Shown: one piece after another, positions 18,059-26,253 of the stretch
Layout: each line of letters begins with the position of its first letter
Numbering within the stretch: the stretch's first letter is position 1
Source: an uncultured Clostridia bacterium
GTDB lineage: Bacteria; Bacillota; Clostridia; Peptostreptococcales; Anaerovoracaceae
Assembly: GCA_934256595.1 (NCBI GenBank)
Contig: CAKQOW010000011.1
Span: forward strand, 1 to 49,893
DNA length: 49,893 nt
Direction of reading: 5' to 3'
The notes under the pieces: generated by a model
The model's database searches: none
Told to the model about the DNA's origin: nothing
The model's input: only the letters and a program-made list of their open reading frames with translations
Program-made: the position numbers and the translations under genes

Positions 18059-19033
18059 CTAAAACATTGATTTTACACCGTTATAAATATCATCAGTATT
18101 AGGAATAATGAAATCCTCCAGTGCCGGCGCAAAAGCTACCGGTGTATTCTTTGCAGCTATTCTCTTAACCGGAGCATCCAGATAGTCAAAAGCTTCTTCC
18201 ATAGCAAATGTAGCCAGCTCTGATGCAAAGCCGCATCTTTCAACCGCTTCCTGTGCAATAGCAAGTCTTTCAGTCTTCTTAAGAGATTTGATTATGGTTT
18301 CCTTGTCGAGCGGAACTATAGTTCTGAGGTCAATTACCTCTGCAGAAATTCCATCTTTTTCAAGCTTCTTAGCTGCATCTAACGCCATCTGCACCATTCT
18401 TGAATATGCTAATATAGTAACATCTGTTCCCTCTTTAACAACCTTCGCCTGTCCAAATGGAATTGTATACTCTTCTTCAGGGACTTCACCTTTTATTCCG
18501 TAAAGCATTTTATGTTCAATAAACATAACCGGGTCATTATCTCTAATCGCTGTTTTCAGCAGGCCCTTAACATCATACGGTGTTGAAGGAATAACAATCT
18601 TAAGTCCCGGGATATGCGCGTATATAGCTTCCCAGCTCTGTGCGTGCTGCGCCGCAGAAGATCTGCCTGCTCCCTGCTGTGTTCTGAATGTGATAGGTGC
18701 CTGAACCTGTCCGCCTGACATGTATCTGATTTTAGCAGCCTGGTTTACGATAGCATCAAAGCAGCAGCCTGTGAAATCCATATACATAATCTCAGGAACA
18801 GGTCTGTAGCCTGCAATAGCAGCTCCGACAGCAGCTCCTGCAATTACTGCTTCTGCTATAGGTGTGTTTCTAACTCTATCTGTACCGAACTCTGTTGATA
18901 AGCCCTTAGTAACTTTGAAAGAACCGCCAAACGGATCGGCAACATCTTCACCAAATACTATAACTTTTTCATCAGCTCTCATTTCTTCCTGCAGTGCTTC
19001 TCTTATAGCATCACGATATGTAATTTTTCTCAT
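18059..19033 (-). CDS. 2-oxoacid/acetoin dehydrogenase E1 beta subunit
   Basis: A 324-residue transketolase-like beta subunit. It opens ITYRDAIREALQEEM and has FGEDVADPFGGSFKVTKGL, VIAGAAVGAAIAGYRPVPEI and the C-terminal domain with VVKEGTDVTILAYSRMV. It pairs with the alpha subunit upstream (36-bp gap) to form the thiamine-diphosphate E1. AAGGAGG precedes the ATG. Sequence alone does not separate acetoin, pyruvate and branched-chain types; a sigma-54 promoter ahead of the operon is a known habit of both aco and bkd operons. Confidence 0.93.
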   Translation of the reverse strand: MRKITYRDAIREALQEEMRADEKVIVFGEDVADPFGGSFKVTKGLSTEFGTDRVRNTPIAEAVIAGAAVGAAIAGYRPVPEIMYMDFTGCCFDAIVNQAAKIRYMSGGQVQAPITFRTQQGAGRSSAAQHAQSWEAIYAHIPGLKIVIPSTPYDVKGLLKTAIRDNDPVMFIEHKMLYGIKGEVPEEEYTIPFGQAKVVKEGTDVTILAYSRMVQMALDAAKKLEKDGISAEVIDLRTIVPLDKETIIKSLKKTERLAIAQEAVERCGFASELATFAMEEAFDYLDAPVKRIAAKNTPVAFAPALEDFIIPNTDDIYNGVKSMF

Positions 19034-19069
19034 TTGTAAAAGCCTCCTTATTCTTTATGCTTTTCTTAA

Positions 19070-20059
19070 TTAAATTAATTCTTCTTCATATACATTCTGC
19101 AATGCAAATTCCTGTGGCAGCGGATCACTTGCTCTTCCGAAAGCAACGGCAGCCTCAACACGTTTTGTTACATCATCTCTGATTGCATTCAATTCGTCTT
19201 CTGTAAACACTCCACTGTCGATTGCTTTTTTTCTGAATTTGGCAAATGCCTCTTTTTCCGGTGTCTTCCACATTTCAAGTTCACCTTCAGGTCTGTAAAC
19301 TGCAGGATCTCCAACATAATGGCCAAACCATCTGTAGGTTTTAAGTTCCATAAGAACAGGACCCTCTCCTTTTCTGCATATATCTATTGCCTTAGTAGCC
19401 TTTTTATATACATCAAACAGATCATTTCCGTCACAAATAAATGACTTCACATCATATCCATCTGCTCTTTTTGCAACATCAGCAGGTCTCATGTGATATG
19501 TCTGTGGTGTGGATTCTGCATACTGATTGTTTTCCACAACGAATATAACAGGCAGGTTCCATATTGATGCCATATTCATACTTTCGTGGAAGAAGCCTTC
19601 GTTTTGTGCTCCGTCCCCAATAAAGGCAATTGAAACCTGACCTTTGCCATTCAGCTGGCACGCAAGACCTGCTCCTGTGGCAAGAGTTGTTCCCTGTCCT
19701 ACAATACCGTTAGCTCCGATGATACCCAGTGATCTGTCCATCATATGCATGGAGCCTCCGTTTCCTCTGCAGATTCCATCTTTTCTGGCAAATAATTCAG
19801 CCATCATTCTGTCAAGGCTTGCACCCTTGGCAATAATATGTCCATGTCCTCTGTGAGTAGTTGCTATAAAGTCGTCCTGATTAAGTGCTGAAATAACTCC
19901 TACTTCTGCAGCTTCCTGTCCAACACACGGATGCAGGAATCCCGGAAGTTCACCGGCCTGATACAGATCTGCCGATTTCAATTCAAACTGTCTGATTTCT
20001 TCCATCTGGCAATACATTTTCTCTAAAAGATCCTTGCCGATACCGTCAATTTTTTTCAT
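19070..20059 (-). CDS. Thiamine-dependent E1 alpha subunit, acetoin dehydrogenase-like
   Basis: A 329-residue alpha subunit with the TPP motif GDGAQNEGFFHESMNMASIW...NN. The stretches THRGHGHIIAKGASLDRMMAE and GNGGSMHMMD are closest, as I recall the families, to AcoA of acetoin dehydrogenase. I start it at ATG 20059, which has AAGGAG 11 bases upstream; the longer reading frame to 20098 begins at TTG without a site and runs into an inverted repeat. First gene of the operon E1a-E1b-E2-E3-lplA-aminotransferase, about 170 nt downstream of a sigma-54 promoter. The product is either acetyl-CoA plus acetaldehyde (from acetoin) or acyl-CoA plus CO2 (from a 2-oxoacid). Confidence 0.92.
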   Translation of the reverse strand: MKKIDGIGKDLLEKMYCQMEEIRQFELKSADLYQAGELPGFLHPCVGQEAAEVGVISALNQDDFIATTHRGHGHIIAKGASLDRMMAELFARKDGICRGNGGSMHMMDRSLGIIGANGIVGQGTTLATGAGLACQLNGKGQVSIAFIGDGAQNEGFFHESMNMASIWNLPVIFVVENNQYAESTPQTYHMRPADVAKRADGYDVKSFICDGNDLFDVYKKATKAIDICRKGEGPVLMELKTYRWFGHYVGDPAVYRPEGELEMWKTPEKEAFAKFRKKAIDSGVFTEDELNAIRDDVTKRVEAAVAFGRASDPLPQEFALQNVYEEELI

Positions 20060-20097
20060 GGTTCTTCGCGCTCCTTTATTGTTGTGTTTTTTCATCA

Positions 20098-20121
20098 ATG
20101 TGTAGTTTTTTTTCTACACAT
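20098..20121. promoter_or_regulatory. Perfect inverted repeat in the E1-alpha leader
   Basis: ATGTGTAG (20098-20105), eight T residues, then CTACACAT (20114-20121). It lies about 110-135 nt downstream of the predicted sigma-54 start site and 39 bases before the E1-alpha ATG. The same TGTGTAG word occurs twice at the equivalent place in the transporter leader. It is either a protein-binding dyad (candidate enhancer-binding protein site in a downstream position) or an RNA hairpin. Confidence 0.5.
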
Positions 20122-20242
20122 CTTGTCTTGTTATATGTTTTTAAAATCTTACAATGCCCCTAATTTCAATAGGTCTGCCCTTTTACTTCCTGCGGGCACA
20201 AGGCTTATAAATATAAGGGATTTACTTTACACTTATATTTAA

Positions 20243-20258
20243 TGCAACTATCGTGCCA
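20243..20258 (-). promoter_or_regulatory. Sigma-54 promoter of the dehydrogenase operon
   Basis: On the minus strand TGGCAC-GATAG-TTGCA is an exact match to the sigma-54 consensus TGGCAC-N5-TTGCW, with the invariant GG and GC at -24/-12. The predicted start is near 20232, giving a ~173-nt leader before the E1-alpha ATG. The flanking block is shared with the promoter at 36873-36888. Transcription therefore needs RpoN and an ATP-dependent activator, neither of which is in the window. Confidence 0.9.
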
Positions 20259-20263
20259 AATAA

Positions 20264-20290
20264 AAATACCATCGACAAATGACGGTATTT
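20264..20290 (-). terminator. Terminator of the glycyl radical/Mo-hydroxylase operon
   Basis: AAATACCATC (20264-20273) and GACGGTATTT (20281-20290) form a 10-pair stem with one A-C mismatch. On the minus strand it is followed by TTTTTATTT. It ends the upstream operon only six bases before the -24 element of the next. Confidence 0.85.
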
Positions 20291-20307
20291 TTATTTATTT
20301 AATTCGT

Positions 20308-20502
20308 TTACTTTTCTTCCATGCTTTTTTCTACAGTCTTCATTCTGCCCTCTACAAGTTCCTGCGGAAGAAATACCTGCCCGCAAAGAGGACATCGCAG
20401 AACTTTATGCCTGAAGAACTTGTCAAGATACTCAAACTGAACTTCAAGTTCCTCCATTTCCACCTGACATCCATCACAGATCAGCGTTGATTTTTTTTCC
20501 AT
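20308..20502 (-). CDS. Small cysteine-rich redox protein (DVU_1557-like)
   Basis: A 64-residue protein with two CxxC pairs: CDGC (residues 9-12) and CPLC (near 37-40, in LRCPLCGQVFLP). This is a zinc-ribbon or rubredoxin-like arrangement. It resembles the small 'DVU_1557 family redox protein' that I recall being encoded with Mop-type aldehyde oxidoreductases and dicluster flavoproteins. Here it overlaps the dicluster gene by 29 bases, so it is translationally coupled to it. Likely role: electron carrier or assembly partner for that pair. Family assignment is from memory and context; two CxxC pairs are what the sequence shows. Confidence 0.7.
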   Translation of the reverse strand: MEKKSTLICDGCQVEMEELEVQFEYLDKFFRHKVLRCPLCGQVFLPQELVEGRMKTVEKSMEEK

Positions 20503-22765
20503 TCCATACTTCCTCCAGTTTTATATTCATTCTGTGAGTATATACATTTGTAAGACAGTATTTATCATCTTTTACTTTATAACTTACCCAGCATGTAATA
20601 TAATTCAGTTTCGAATAACATGTATATTCTTCCGTATCAGCATTATAGATTCTTCTGTTCAGGTTGTCTGCACGATAAATAACCTCTTTAATATCCTCCT
20701 CAACAAGGTGAAGTTTTTTTATCTTCTGTTTTATATTATCGTCATAAATAATTTCAAATCCATATTTACTTTCATCGTTTATCATTTGTTCACCCCAGTA
20801 AGTTTCAAGCATTTTTTTCTTCAGCATTTCTCTGTTTCTTCGTCTGGCCGTAAAGTCTGCGGACTCTCCTGATATACAAGAGTCCCCAAATAAAACATCA
20901 AGAATATGAACTGCCTCTTTATTTCTGTCAGCAAAAACATCTCTGCAGTTTATACAATATGTTATATACGGAGCCTGTGTCATATCAGCCCTTTTTTCTG
21001 CAATAAAATCAGCAATCTCAGGATTCGCAACAGAAATATCACCGCCAAAACCACAGCAGCCATAGTTTCCCTTTTGCTCCAGCTCAAAAAATTTAATGTT
21101 TTTTTTATTTAAAATTTTTCTTACTGCATCCTGCATGTTGTGATTTTCTCTTGCGGCACACGGATCAAAAACAGCAAATTCTCTGCCCTTTGCGATATTA
21201 TTATCCATATCGGGATATATTCCGTTGCTGCAAATAAATTCAGGAAGTGAAATACACTTCACCTCCGGCACAGCTTCTGTTAAAAATCTGGTACATGACG
21301 GGCATGCCGTAATCAACACAGGTTTTCCAAGCGCGGTCCAGTCCTGCATAAGAGAAGTTTTAAGCTGTTCTGCAAGCTGTTCATCACCAGCCCATTCAGC
21401 ATGAATGCCGCAGCAGCGCAGCATCAGCCCTGTATTTTCAAAATTGTTATTCAGCCATCCATATGCGGCTTCAACAAGTTCAGGCCTTGAAGCACCCAAA
21501 TTACAACCGGGGAAAAAAACATATTCCGAATTTTCACTTCCCGGCGCATTCCTACATATGCGGCTCTTCTCTCTGTTTGCATGCTGCATATCATCTAGCC
21601 AGAATCCATGAAATGCCGGTGGCATCTGCTGCTGTCTGTGCAGCACACGCCTTGTTTCCAGCATCATACCTTTCATATCTATATGGGAAGGACACCCCTG
21701 TTCGAACAGTCCGCACTGGGTACATGAGTTCACAAGATATGTTGCAGGGGATTTTCTCAGCATAGAGCCGGACTCCATTACCGTTTCTGCAACTTCCTCT
21801 CTCATTTTTGCAGGCCATTTGTTATAATATGCAACCAGATCACAGCTTTCCTGACATGAGTTGCACTGGCATCTTATACACCTTGCTGATTCTGCGGCTA
21901 CCTCTTCATCAGAAAAAATTCCGCTTTCCGTAGGTACAACTCTCTCGCATTTTACTATTTTCTTCAGGTCAGGTACTATTCTGGTATCTGCTGCTGTTTC
22001 TGCAATATTGCCGCTCCCCGTTTTTATGTACAAATCAATAGCCATAGCTGCATTTGCACCATCTACAATTGCTTCTACCAGACTTTTTCCTTTCAGACTT
22101 CCTCCACACCACACTGCAAATTTATTATTTTCACTATACTGCCCTGCAGGCAAATCTGTCATCCCAAAATCATTTCCGCCCTGACCTGTTGCAATATAGA
22201 CAGCATCAAAGCCATATTCCGCAAGACTGTCAAGGCCGGCAATTTCAGTATCTGTCAAAAGCTCATATTCTTCTTTCGACATTTGCAGATCAATGGCCGC
22301 AAGGTATTCAGCTTCGTCCATTATATACTTAAGCTGTCCGCCCGGAATCTTTTCCTTTTCAAATATAACAACACTGTATTTTTTAGTTGCCAGTCTCAAT
22401 CCACAGGTTAAGCCGCTGAGACCTCCTCCTATGATTCCTATCTTCCCCTGTTTTTTAGGTAAGTTATACTTTAAAGGTTCCTTTTTACGAGCCTTGTTTA
22501 CACAGGTTTCTTCCAGCAGCCTTATCTGTACTGCGTCATCAATATGTGTCCTCGGGCATGCATTCTGACACCTGGCATCGCATATTTTCGACACAATTTC
22601 AGGGAAAACCACGGCATCTCTATAGTTCTTATATGCTCTGTCATATTTGTTTCTGCCTGTCTTTTCAAGAAAATCTTTTACATCCAGATGAAACGGACAG
22701 GTATTTGTGCATGCAGGTTCTTCTTTTTGTCTGCACGCTTCAAACTGCTTAAAATATTTTTCCAT
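20474..22765 (-). CDS. FAD/iron-sulfur 'dicluster' oxidoreductase
   Basis: A 763-residue modular protein. The N-terminal cysteine-rich domain resembles the GltD/glutamate-synthase small-subunit ferredoxin domain (CTNTCPFHLDV, CDARCQNACP). An FAD/pyridine-nucleotide-disulfide fold follows (GIIGGGLSGLTCGLRLA, about residue 108 on; IATGQGG). A middle Fe-S region has CIRCQCNSCQESC and CTQCGLFEQGCP. Two CCG-type domains like heterodisulfide reductase HdrB come next (FFPGCNLG...CCG, CPSC, and FDPCAAR...GCCGFGG). An unassigned ~110-residue C-terminal domain ends it. It is built to move electrons between NAD(P)H, flavin and several clusters, and most likely accepts electrons from the Mo hydroxylase two genes upstream. 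The flavin domain is compact for GltD-like proteins. Confidence 0.82.
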   Translation of the reverse strand: MEKYFKQFEACRQKEEPACTNTCPFHLDVKDFLEKTGRNKYDRAYKNYRDAVVFPEIVSKICDARCQNACPRTHIDDAVQIRLLEETCVNKARKKEPLKYNLPKKQGKIGIIGGGLSGLTCGLRLATKKYSVVIFEKEKIPGGQLKYIMDEAEYLAAIDLQMSKEEYELLTDTEIAGLDSLAEYGFDAVYIATGQGGNDFGMTDLPAGQYSENNKFAVWCGGSLKGKSLVEAIVDGANAAMAIDLYIKTGSGNIAETAADTRIVPDLKKIVKCERVVPTESGIFSDEEVAAESARCIRCQCNSCQESCDLVAYYNKWPAKMREEVAETVMESGSMLRKSPATYLVNSCTQCGLFEQGCPSHIDMKGMMLETRRVLHRQQQMPPAFHGFWLDDMQHANREKSRICRNAPGSENSEYVFFPGCNLGASRPELVEAAYGWLNNNFENTGLMLRCCGIHAEWAGDEQLAEQLKTSLMQDWTALGKPVLITACPSCTRFLTEAVPEVKCISLPEFICSNGIYPDMDNNIAKGREFAVFDPCAARENHNMQDAVRKILNKKNIKFFELEQKGNYGCCGFGGDISVANPEIADFIAEKRADMTQAPYITYCINCRDVFADRNKEAVHILDVLFGDSCISGESADFTARRRNREMLKKKMLETYWGEQMINDESKYGFEIIYDDNIKQKIKKLHLVEEDIKEVIYRADNLNRRIYNADTEEYTCYSKLNYITCWVSYKVKDDKYCLTNVYTHRMNIKLEEVWNGKKINADL

Positions 22766-22780
22766 ATTCGCTACCTGCTG

Positions 22781-23203
22781 TTATTTATTTATAAAATATA
22801 TGCCTACCATGCAGGCAAACACCCCTAACACCTTGTTTAAAGTAATAGCTTCTTTATAAATCAGATATCCTACAATCAGCAATGCAACTGCAAATATCGC
22901 ACTGTGAAGCAAATAGCCGGTATTTATATTCCACCCTACTCTGTACATAAATATATTACCTGCTTCAAGTCCTACAATTGCAAGTCCCATTACAAACACA
23001 GTCCAGTTGGAATAAGAGATCTCATTAATAAGATTGCTTCCCGGATTAGTTACAAAATACATCACAAGGGATATAATCGCACATAATATATACGCCACAA
23101 CAAGCATTGCAAACGGATCCATCTTTGCCGGAGATGATTTTGCACACACATGATAAAATATATTTGAAACAACTATTAAAGCAATTGGAAAATACATATT
23201 CAT
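22781..23203 (-). CDS. Small DMT/EamA-type membrane transporter
   Basis: A 140-residue, very hydrophobic protein with about four to five membrane spans and the half-size EamA or small-multidrug-resistance look; the final span is LNKVLGVFACMVGIYFINK. Such proteins act as dimers to move small metabolites, amines or drugs. AAGGAG lies nine bases before the ATG. It lies 15 bp before the dicluster gene and behind the Mo hydroxylase, so it probably exports or imports an intermediate of the pathway. The substrate is unknown. Confidence 0.75.
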   Translation of the reverse strand: MNMYFPIALIVVSNIFYHVCAKSSPAKMDPFAMLVVAYILCAIISLVMYFVTNPGSNLINEISYSNWTVFVMGLAIVGLEAGNIFMYRVGWNINTGYLLHSAIFAVALLIVGYLIYKEAITLNKVLGVFACMVGIYFINK

Positions 23204-23255
23204 TGCCTTATAACTCCTTTTTATGCTATTTTTACTATTATGTTTTTAATAGACA

Positions 23256-23285
23256 ATTGGCAGACGACAAAAGTCATCTGCCAAT
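23256..23285. terminator. Intercistronic hairpin (possible partial terminator)
   Basis: ATTGGCAGACGAC (23256-23268) pairs with GTCATCTGCCAAT (23273-23285) with a single mismatch around loop AAAA. No clean T-run follows on either strand. It lies between the Mo hydroxylase stop and the small transporter, so it may stabilise the upstream mRNA or reduce read-through. Confidence 0.55.
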
Positions 23286-23315
23286 CACCAGGATTTTACT
23301 ACACTTTATAACTTA

Positions 23316-26189
23316 TTACCAGCTTACAGGATTTTCTTTCATAAACTCTACCTCGTCCATAAAATCTGAACCCAGATAATATTTTTCAGGCGGAGTCAAA
23401 GTCTCTCCTGCTGCAAGTTTATCAATACCCGCTTTAACCTTTTCAGGTGATGCAGGGATTTCATAAATTCTTACTCCTGTTGCATTGTTTATAGCATTAA
23501 GCACTGCAACATGATCTCCGGACTGGAACGCCTCTGAGCATCCTGAGGATCCGAAAGGACCTCTCTCGTCATGTCCATTCATATGTATAACTGTCATATC
23601 ATCAGGGATATCCTTAATGTAAGGTACTCCTGCTGCATACATATTTGTATGCTTTTTAACGTCTTCATAATCTTCGCTTAATGCAAAGCCGATTGAATGT
23701 GAAATTCCGCCATAGGCCTGTCCATCCAGTGACTGAATGTTACCTACTTTTCCGACTTCATCTACACATCTGAAACCTGTAACTGTTGTTTTTCCTGTAT
23801 TCATGTCAACTTCCGCCTCTGCCAGGAACAGCGCGTAAATATATGCATAAGCAGGATTTCCTTTACCTGTATTAGGGTCAAGGTCATATAAATCATCCCA
23901 TTCACTCGCAGATGTCCAGTCACCGTTATATCTGGTCGGAATTCCTTCTGCGACCATCTCTTCATAGGTCCTGTATGTACCGTCTTCTTTTCTCATTGCA
24001 TTGGCAAGGTTCTTTGCTGCCAGTATGCTTGCCTTACCGTTTGCGAAGTGAGATCTTGAACCTGCAGATTCTCCTGTATTAGGGCAGAGCTTGGTGTCTG
24101 CCTGTACTAATCTGATATCATCAGGTGTAACATCCGGGAAGTATTCTCTTAATGCCTGTATCATACAGATGAGCGAACCTGCGTCGCCTCCCTGCCCCTG
24201 ATCCTGCCATGTATCATATTTAGTAAACTTTCCATCAGGTCTTAATTCAATGGCAACACTTGCTTCATCAACGGCACCAAGACCAACTGTATAACCGCCC
24301 CATGCAAGTCCTACACCACGTCTCACCGAACCGTCTGACGATGCATTAAACTCATTCGCCTTTTTAACAGCTTCATCATACATAGGTTTCATTTTGTCCA
24401 TTATAGCTTCCATCGGATACTGCAGGAAAGGCACCTGATTAAGATTGTCCTGTCCCGGTCTTGCAATATTCTTGTATCTGAATTCAAACGGATCTATTCC
24501 TGCTTTTTCTGCCAGCATATCAATCAGCGCCTCACCGCATGTAAACGCCTGAGGAGCTCCGTATCCTCTATATGCTGTACCAAAAGCATGGTTGGTAATA
24601 GCCACCCTTGATACTCCAAGCGCATTAGGAATATAGTACGGGAAGAACATGAATCTGCTTATTCTCATTAATTTGTCATCGCCCAGTTCATGATATGAAC
24701 CATGGTCAAGACCAACATCAAACTGACCTGCTGTAATCATTCCGTTTTCATCACATGACAGACTTCCGTTCATATATGCAGGTGATCTCTTTCCGGAGAA
24801 AGCCATAAACTGCGAATAATCAATATGTAAAGCTATCGGTTTCTGCGTTACTTTAGTAGCCATTGCTCCAAGCGCATAGGAGCCTGCATTCATTGCCCAG
24901 CCAAATGATCCGCCTGTAGGATTTTCTACAATTCTAACATTTTCCGGATCCTCGCCGACTGCCTCTGCCACATCATCTCTGTCAAAGTAGTTAGTCATAC
25001 TCTTGCAGTGAACGGTGAGCATGCCATCTTCGTCATAATATGCCTGCACAGTATCACCTTCAATTGACATATGCGGTTCTCTTGAAGCATAAAAGCTTCC
25101 TTCAACTGAGAATGTGGAATCTTCAATAATTTCAGGGACATCATCAGCATCTCCCTTGCGAACAGGGAATCTTGAGTATATATTAGGCACTCCCGGATGT
25201 ATTTCAATCGCATCAGGCATTACCGCTTCCAGATAGCTCATATACTCAGGCAGCTGCTCGTAATCCATCTTTACCAGATCCGCCGCCTGCTGAGCATGTT
25301 CCTTGGTGTCTGCAACCGCTATGGCTATAACATTACCCCAGTTTACTATTTTCTTATCCTGGATAAGTGTGTGTACATTATCGAAAACTACTGTTCTCGG
25401 CTGGCAGGTAAACGGTGTAAGGGCATTCTTACATCCTGCATCCCTTACATCCTGCGCAGTTATAACCTTAACAACTCCCGGAACCTTTTCTGCTTCTGAT
25501 ATATCAATATTAAGTATATTTGCATGGTTTGTAACTCTAGGCATTACCAGAACAGCCTGTAATGTGCCTTCAGGCATCTTTAATGCCAGGTCATCACCAT
25601 AATCACATACTCCGCAGGCTTTAGCCAGCGCATTAGGTCTTGCAAGCGGTTTGCCGTAAAGATCCTTTACACCTTCCCATTTATATCTGATGTCTTCTAC
25701 AGTTTTCTCGCCTCTCATAATAGCTGCCGCTTCTATAACTGCATCAACAATCTGCTTGTATCCTGTACATCTGCATACATTTCTGTGCTTCTGGAACCAG
25801 TCTCTTACCTCTTCTCTTGTCGGATTATTGTTTTCCTTGAGCAGCTGATACGCTGATACAATAAATCCCGGCGAGCAGAATCCGCACTGAACTGCAGCAA
25901 GATGCACCCATGCAGCCTGAAGCGGATGAGGGTTTAACGGATTTCCCAGACCCTCGATTGTAATAATTTCACTGAAATCTTCGATTGCCTTTATTTTTCT
26001 TGTACATGATCTTATTACTTTTCCGTCCATTATTACAGAGCATGCTCCGCACACACCTATGCCGCATCCTATTTTAGTACCGGTCAGACCTAATCGTCTA
26101 AGTACCGTTGCAAGTGTATCTTTTTCCAGATCACACACAAAAGTACGTACAGCGCCGTTAATATGCAGCGACTTTTTTGCAAATTTCAT
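23316..26189 (-). CDS. Mop-type molybdenum aldehyde oxidoreductase (xanthine oxidase family)
   Basis: A 957-residue single-chain molybdenum hydroxylase. The first 2Fe-2S cluster is bound by Cys42, 47, 50 and 62 (GCGIGVCGAC), the second by Cys102, 105, 139 and 141 (QCGFC...CRCTG). These positions are offset by only two from D. gigas Mop as I recall it. There is no FAD domain. The molybdopterin-cytosine-dinucleotide part follows, and the catalytic glutamate is probably Glu886 in SSGCSEAFQSG. Mop enzymes oxidise aldehydes to acids (some relatives hydroxylate N-heterocycles) and pass electrons through the two clusters. It sits 64 bp behind glycyl radical enzyme 1 and ahead of the dicluster flavoprotein, fitting oxidation of an aldehyde made by that enzyme. 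The start has GAGGAGG. Confidence 0.92.
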   Translation of the reverse strand: MKFAKKSLHINGAVRTFVCDLEKDTLATVLRRLGLTGTKIGCGIGVCGACSVIMDGKVIRSCTRKIKAIEDFSEIITIEGLGNPLNPHPLQAAWVHLAAVQCGFCSPGFIVSAYQLLKENNNPTREEVRDWFQKHRNVCRCTGYKQIVDAVIEAAAIMRGEKTVEDIRYKWEGVKDLYGKPLARPNALAKACGVCDYGDDLALKMPEGTLQAVLVMPRVTNHANILNIDISEAEKVPGVVKVITAQDVRDAGCKNALTPFTCQPRTVVFDNVHTLIQDKKIVNWGNVIAIAVADTKEHAQQAADLVKMDYEQLPEYMSYLEAVMPDAIEIHPGVPNIYSRFPVRKGDADDVPEIIEDSTFSVEGSFYASREPHMSIEGDTVQAYYDEDGMLTVHCKSMTNYFDRDDVAEAVGEDPENVRIVENPTGGSFGWAMNAGSYALGAMATKVTQKPIALHIDYSQFMAFSGKRSPAYMNGSLSCDENGMITAGQFDVGLDHGSYHELGDDKLMRISRFMFFPYYIPNALGVSRVAITNHAFGTAYRGYGAPQAFTCGEALIDMLAEKAGIDPFEFRYKNIARPGQDNLNQVPFLQYPMEAIMDKMKPMYDEAVKKANEFNASSDGSVRRGVGLAWGGYTVGLGAVDEASVAIELRPDGKFTKYDTWQDQGQGGDAGSLICMIQALREYFPDVTPDDIRLVQADTKLCPNTGESAGSRSHFANGKASILAAKNLANAMRKEDGTYRTYEEMVAEGIPTRYNGDWTSASEWDDLYDLDPNTGKGNPAYAYIYALFLAEAEVDMNTGKTTVTGFRCVDEVGKVGNIQSLDGQAYGGISHSIGFALSEDYEDVKKHTNMYAAGVPYIKDIPDDMTVIHMNGHDERGPFGSSGCSEAFQSGDHVAVLNAINNATGVRIYEIPASPEKVKAGIDKLAAGETLTPPEKYYLGSDFMDEVEFMKENPVSW

Positions 26190-26253
26190 AACATTCCTCC
26201 TCGTATTATTTAAAGTTTTATCCTTTTATGCACTCAGTGCCGTTTAAACATAT

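Noticed and set aside
19650..19672. TGGCACGCAAGACCTGC as a plus-strand sigma-54 site
   Set aside because: It lies inside the E1-alpha coding region, has wrong spacing to a -12 element, and no plus-strand gene follows.
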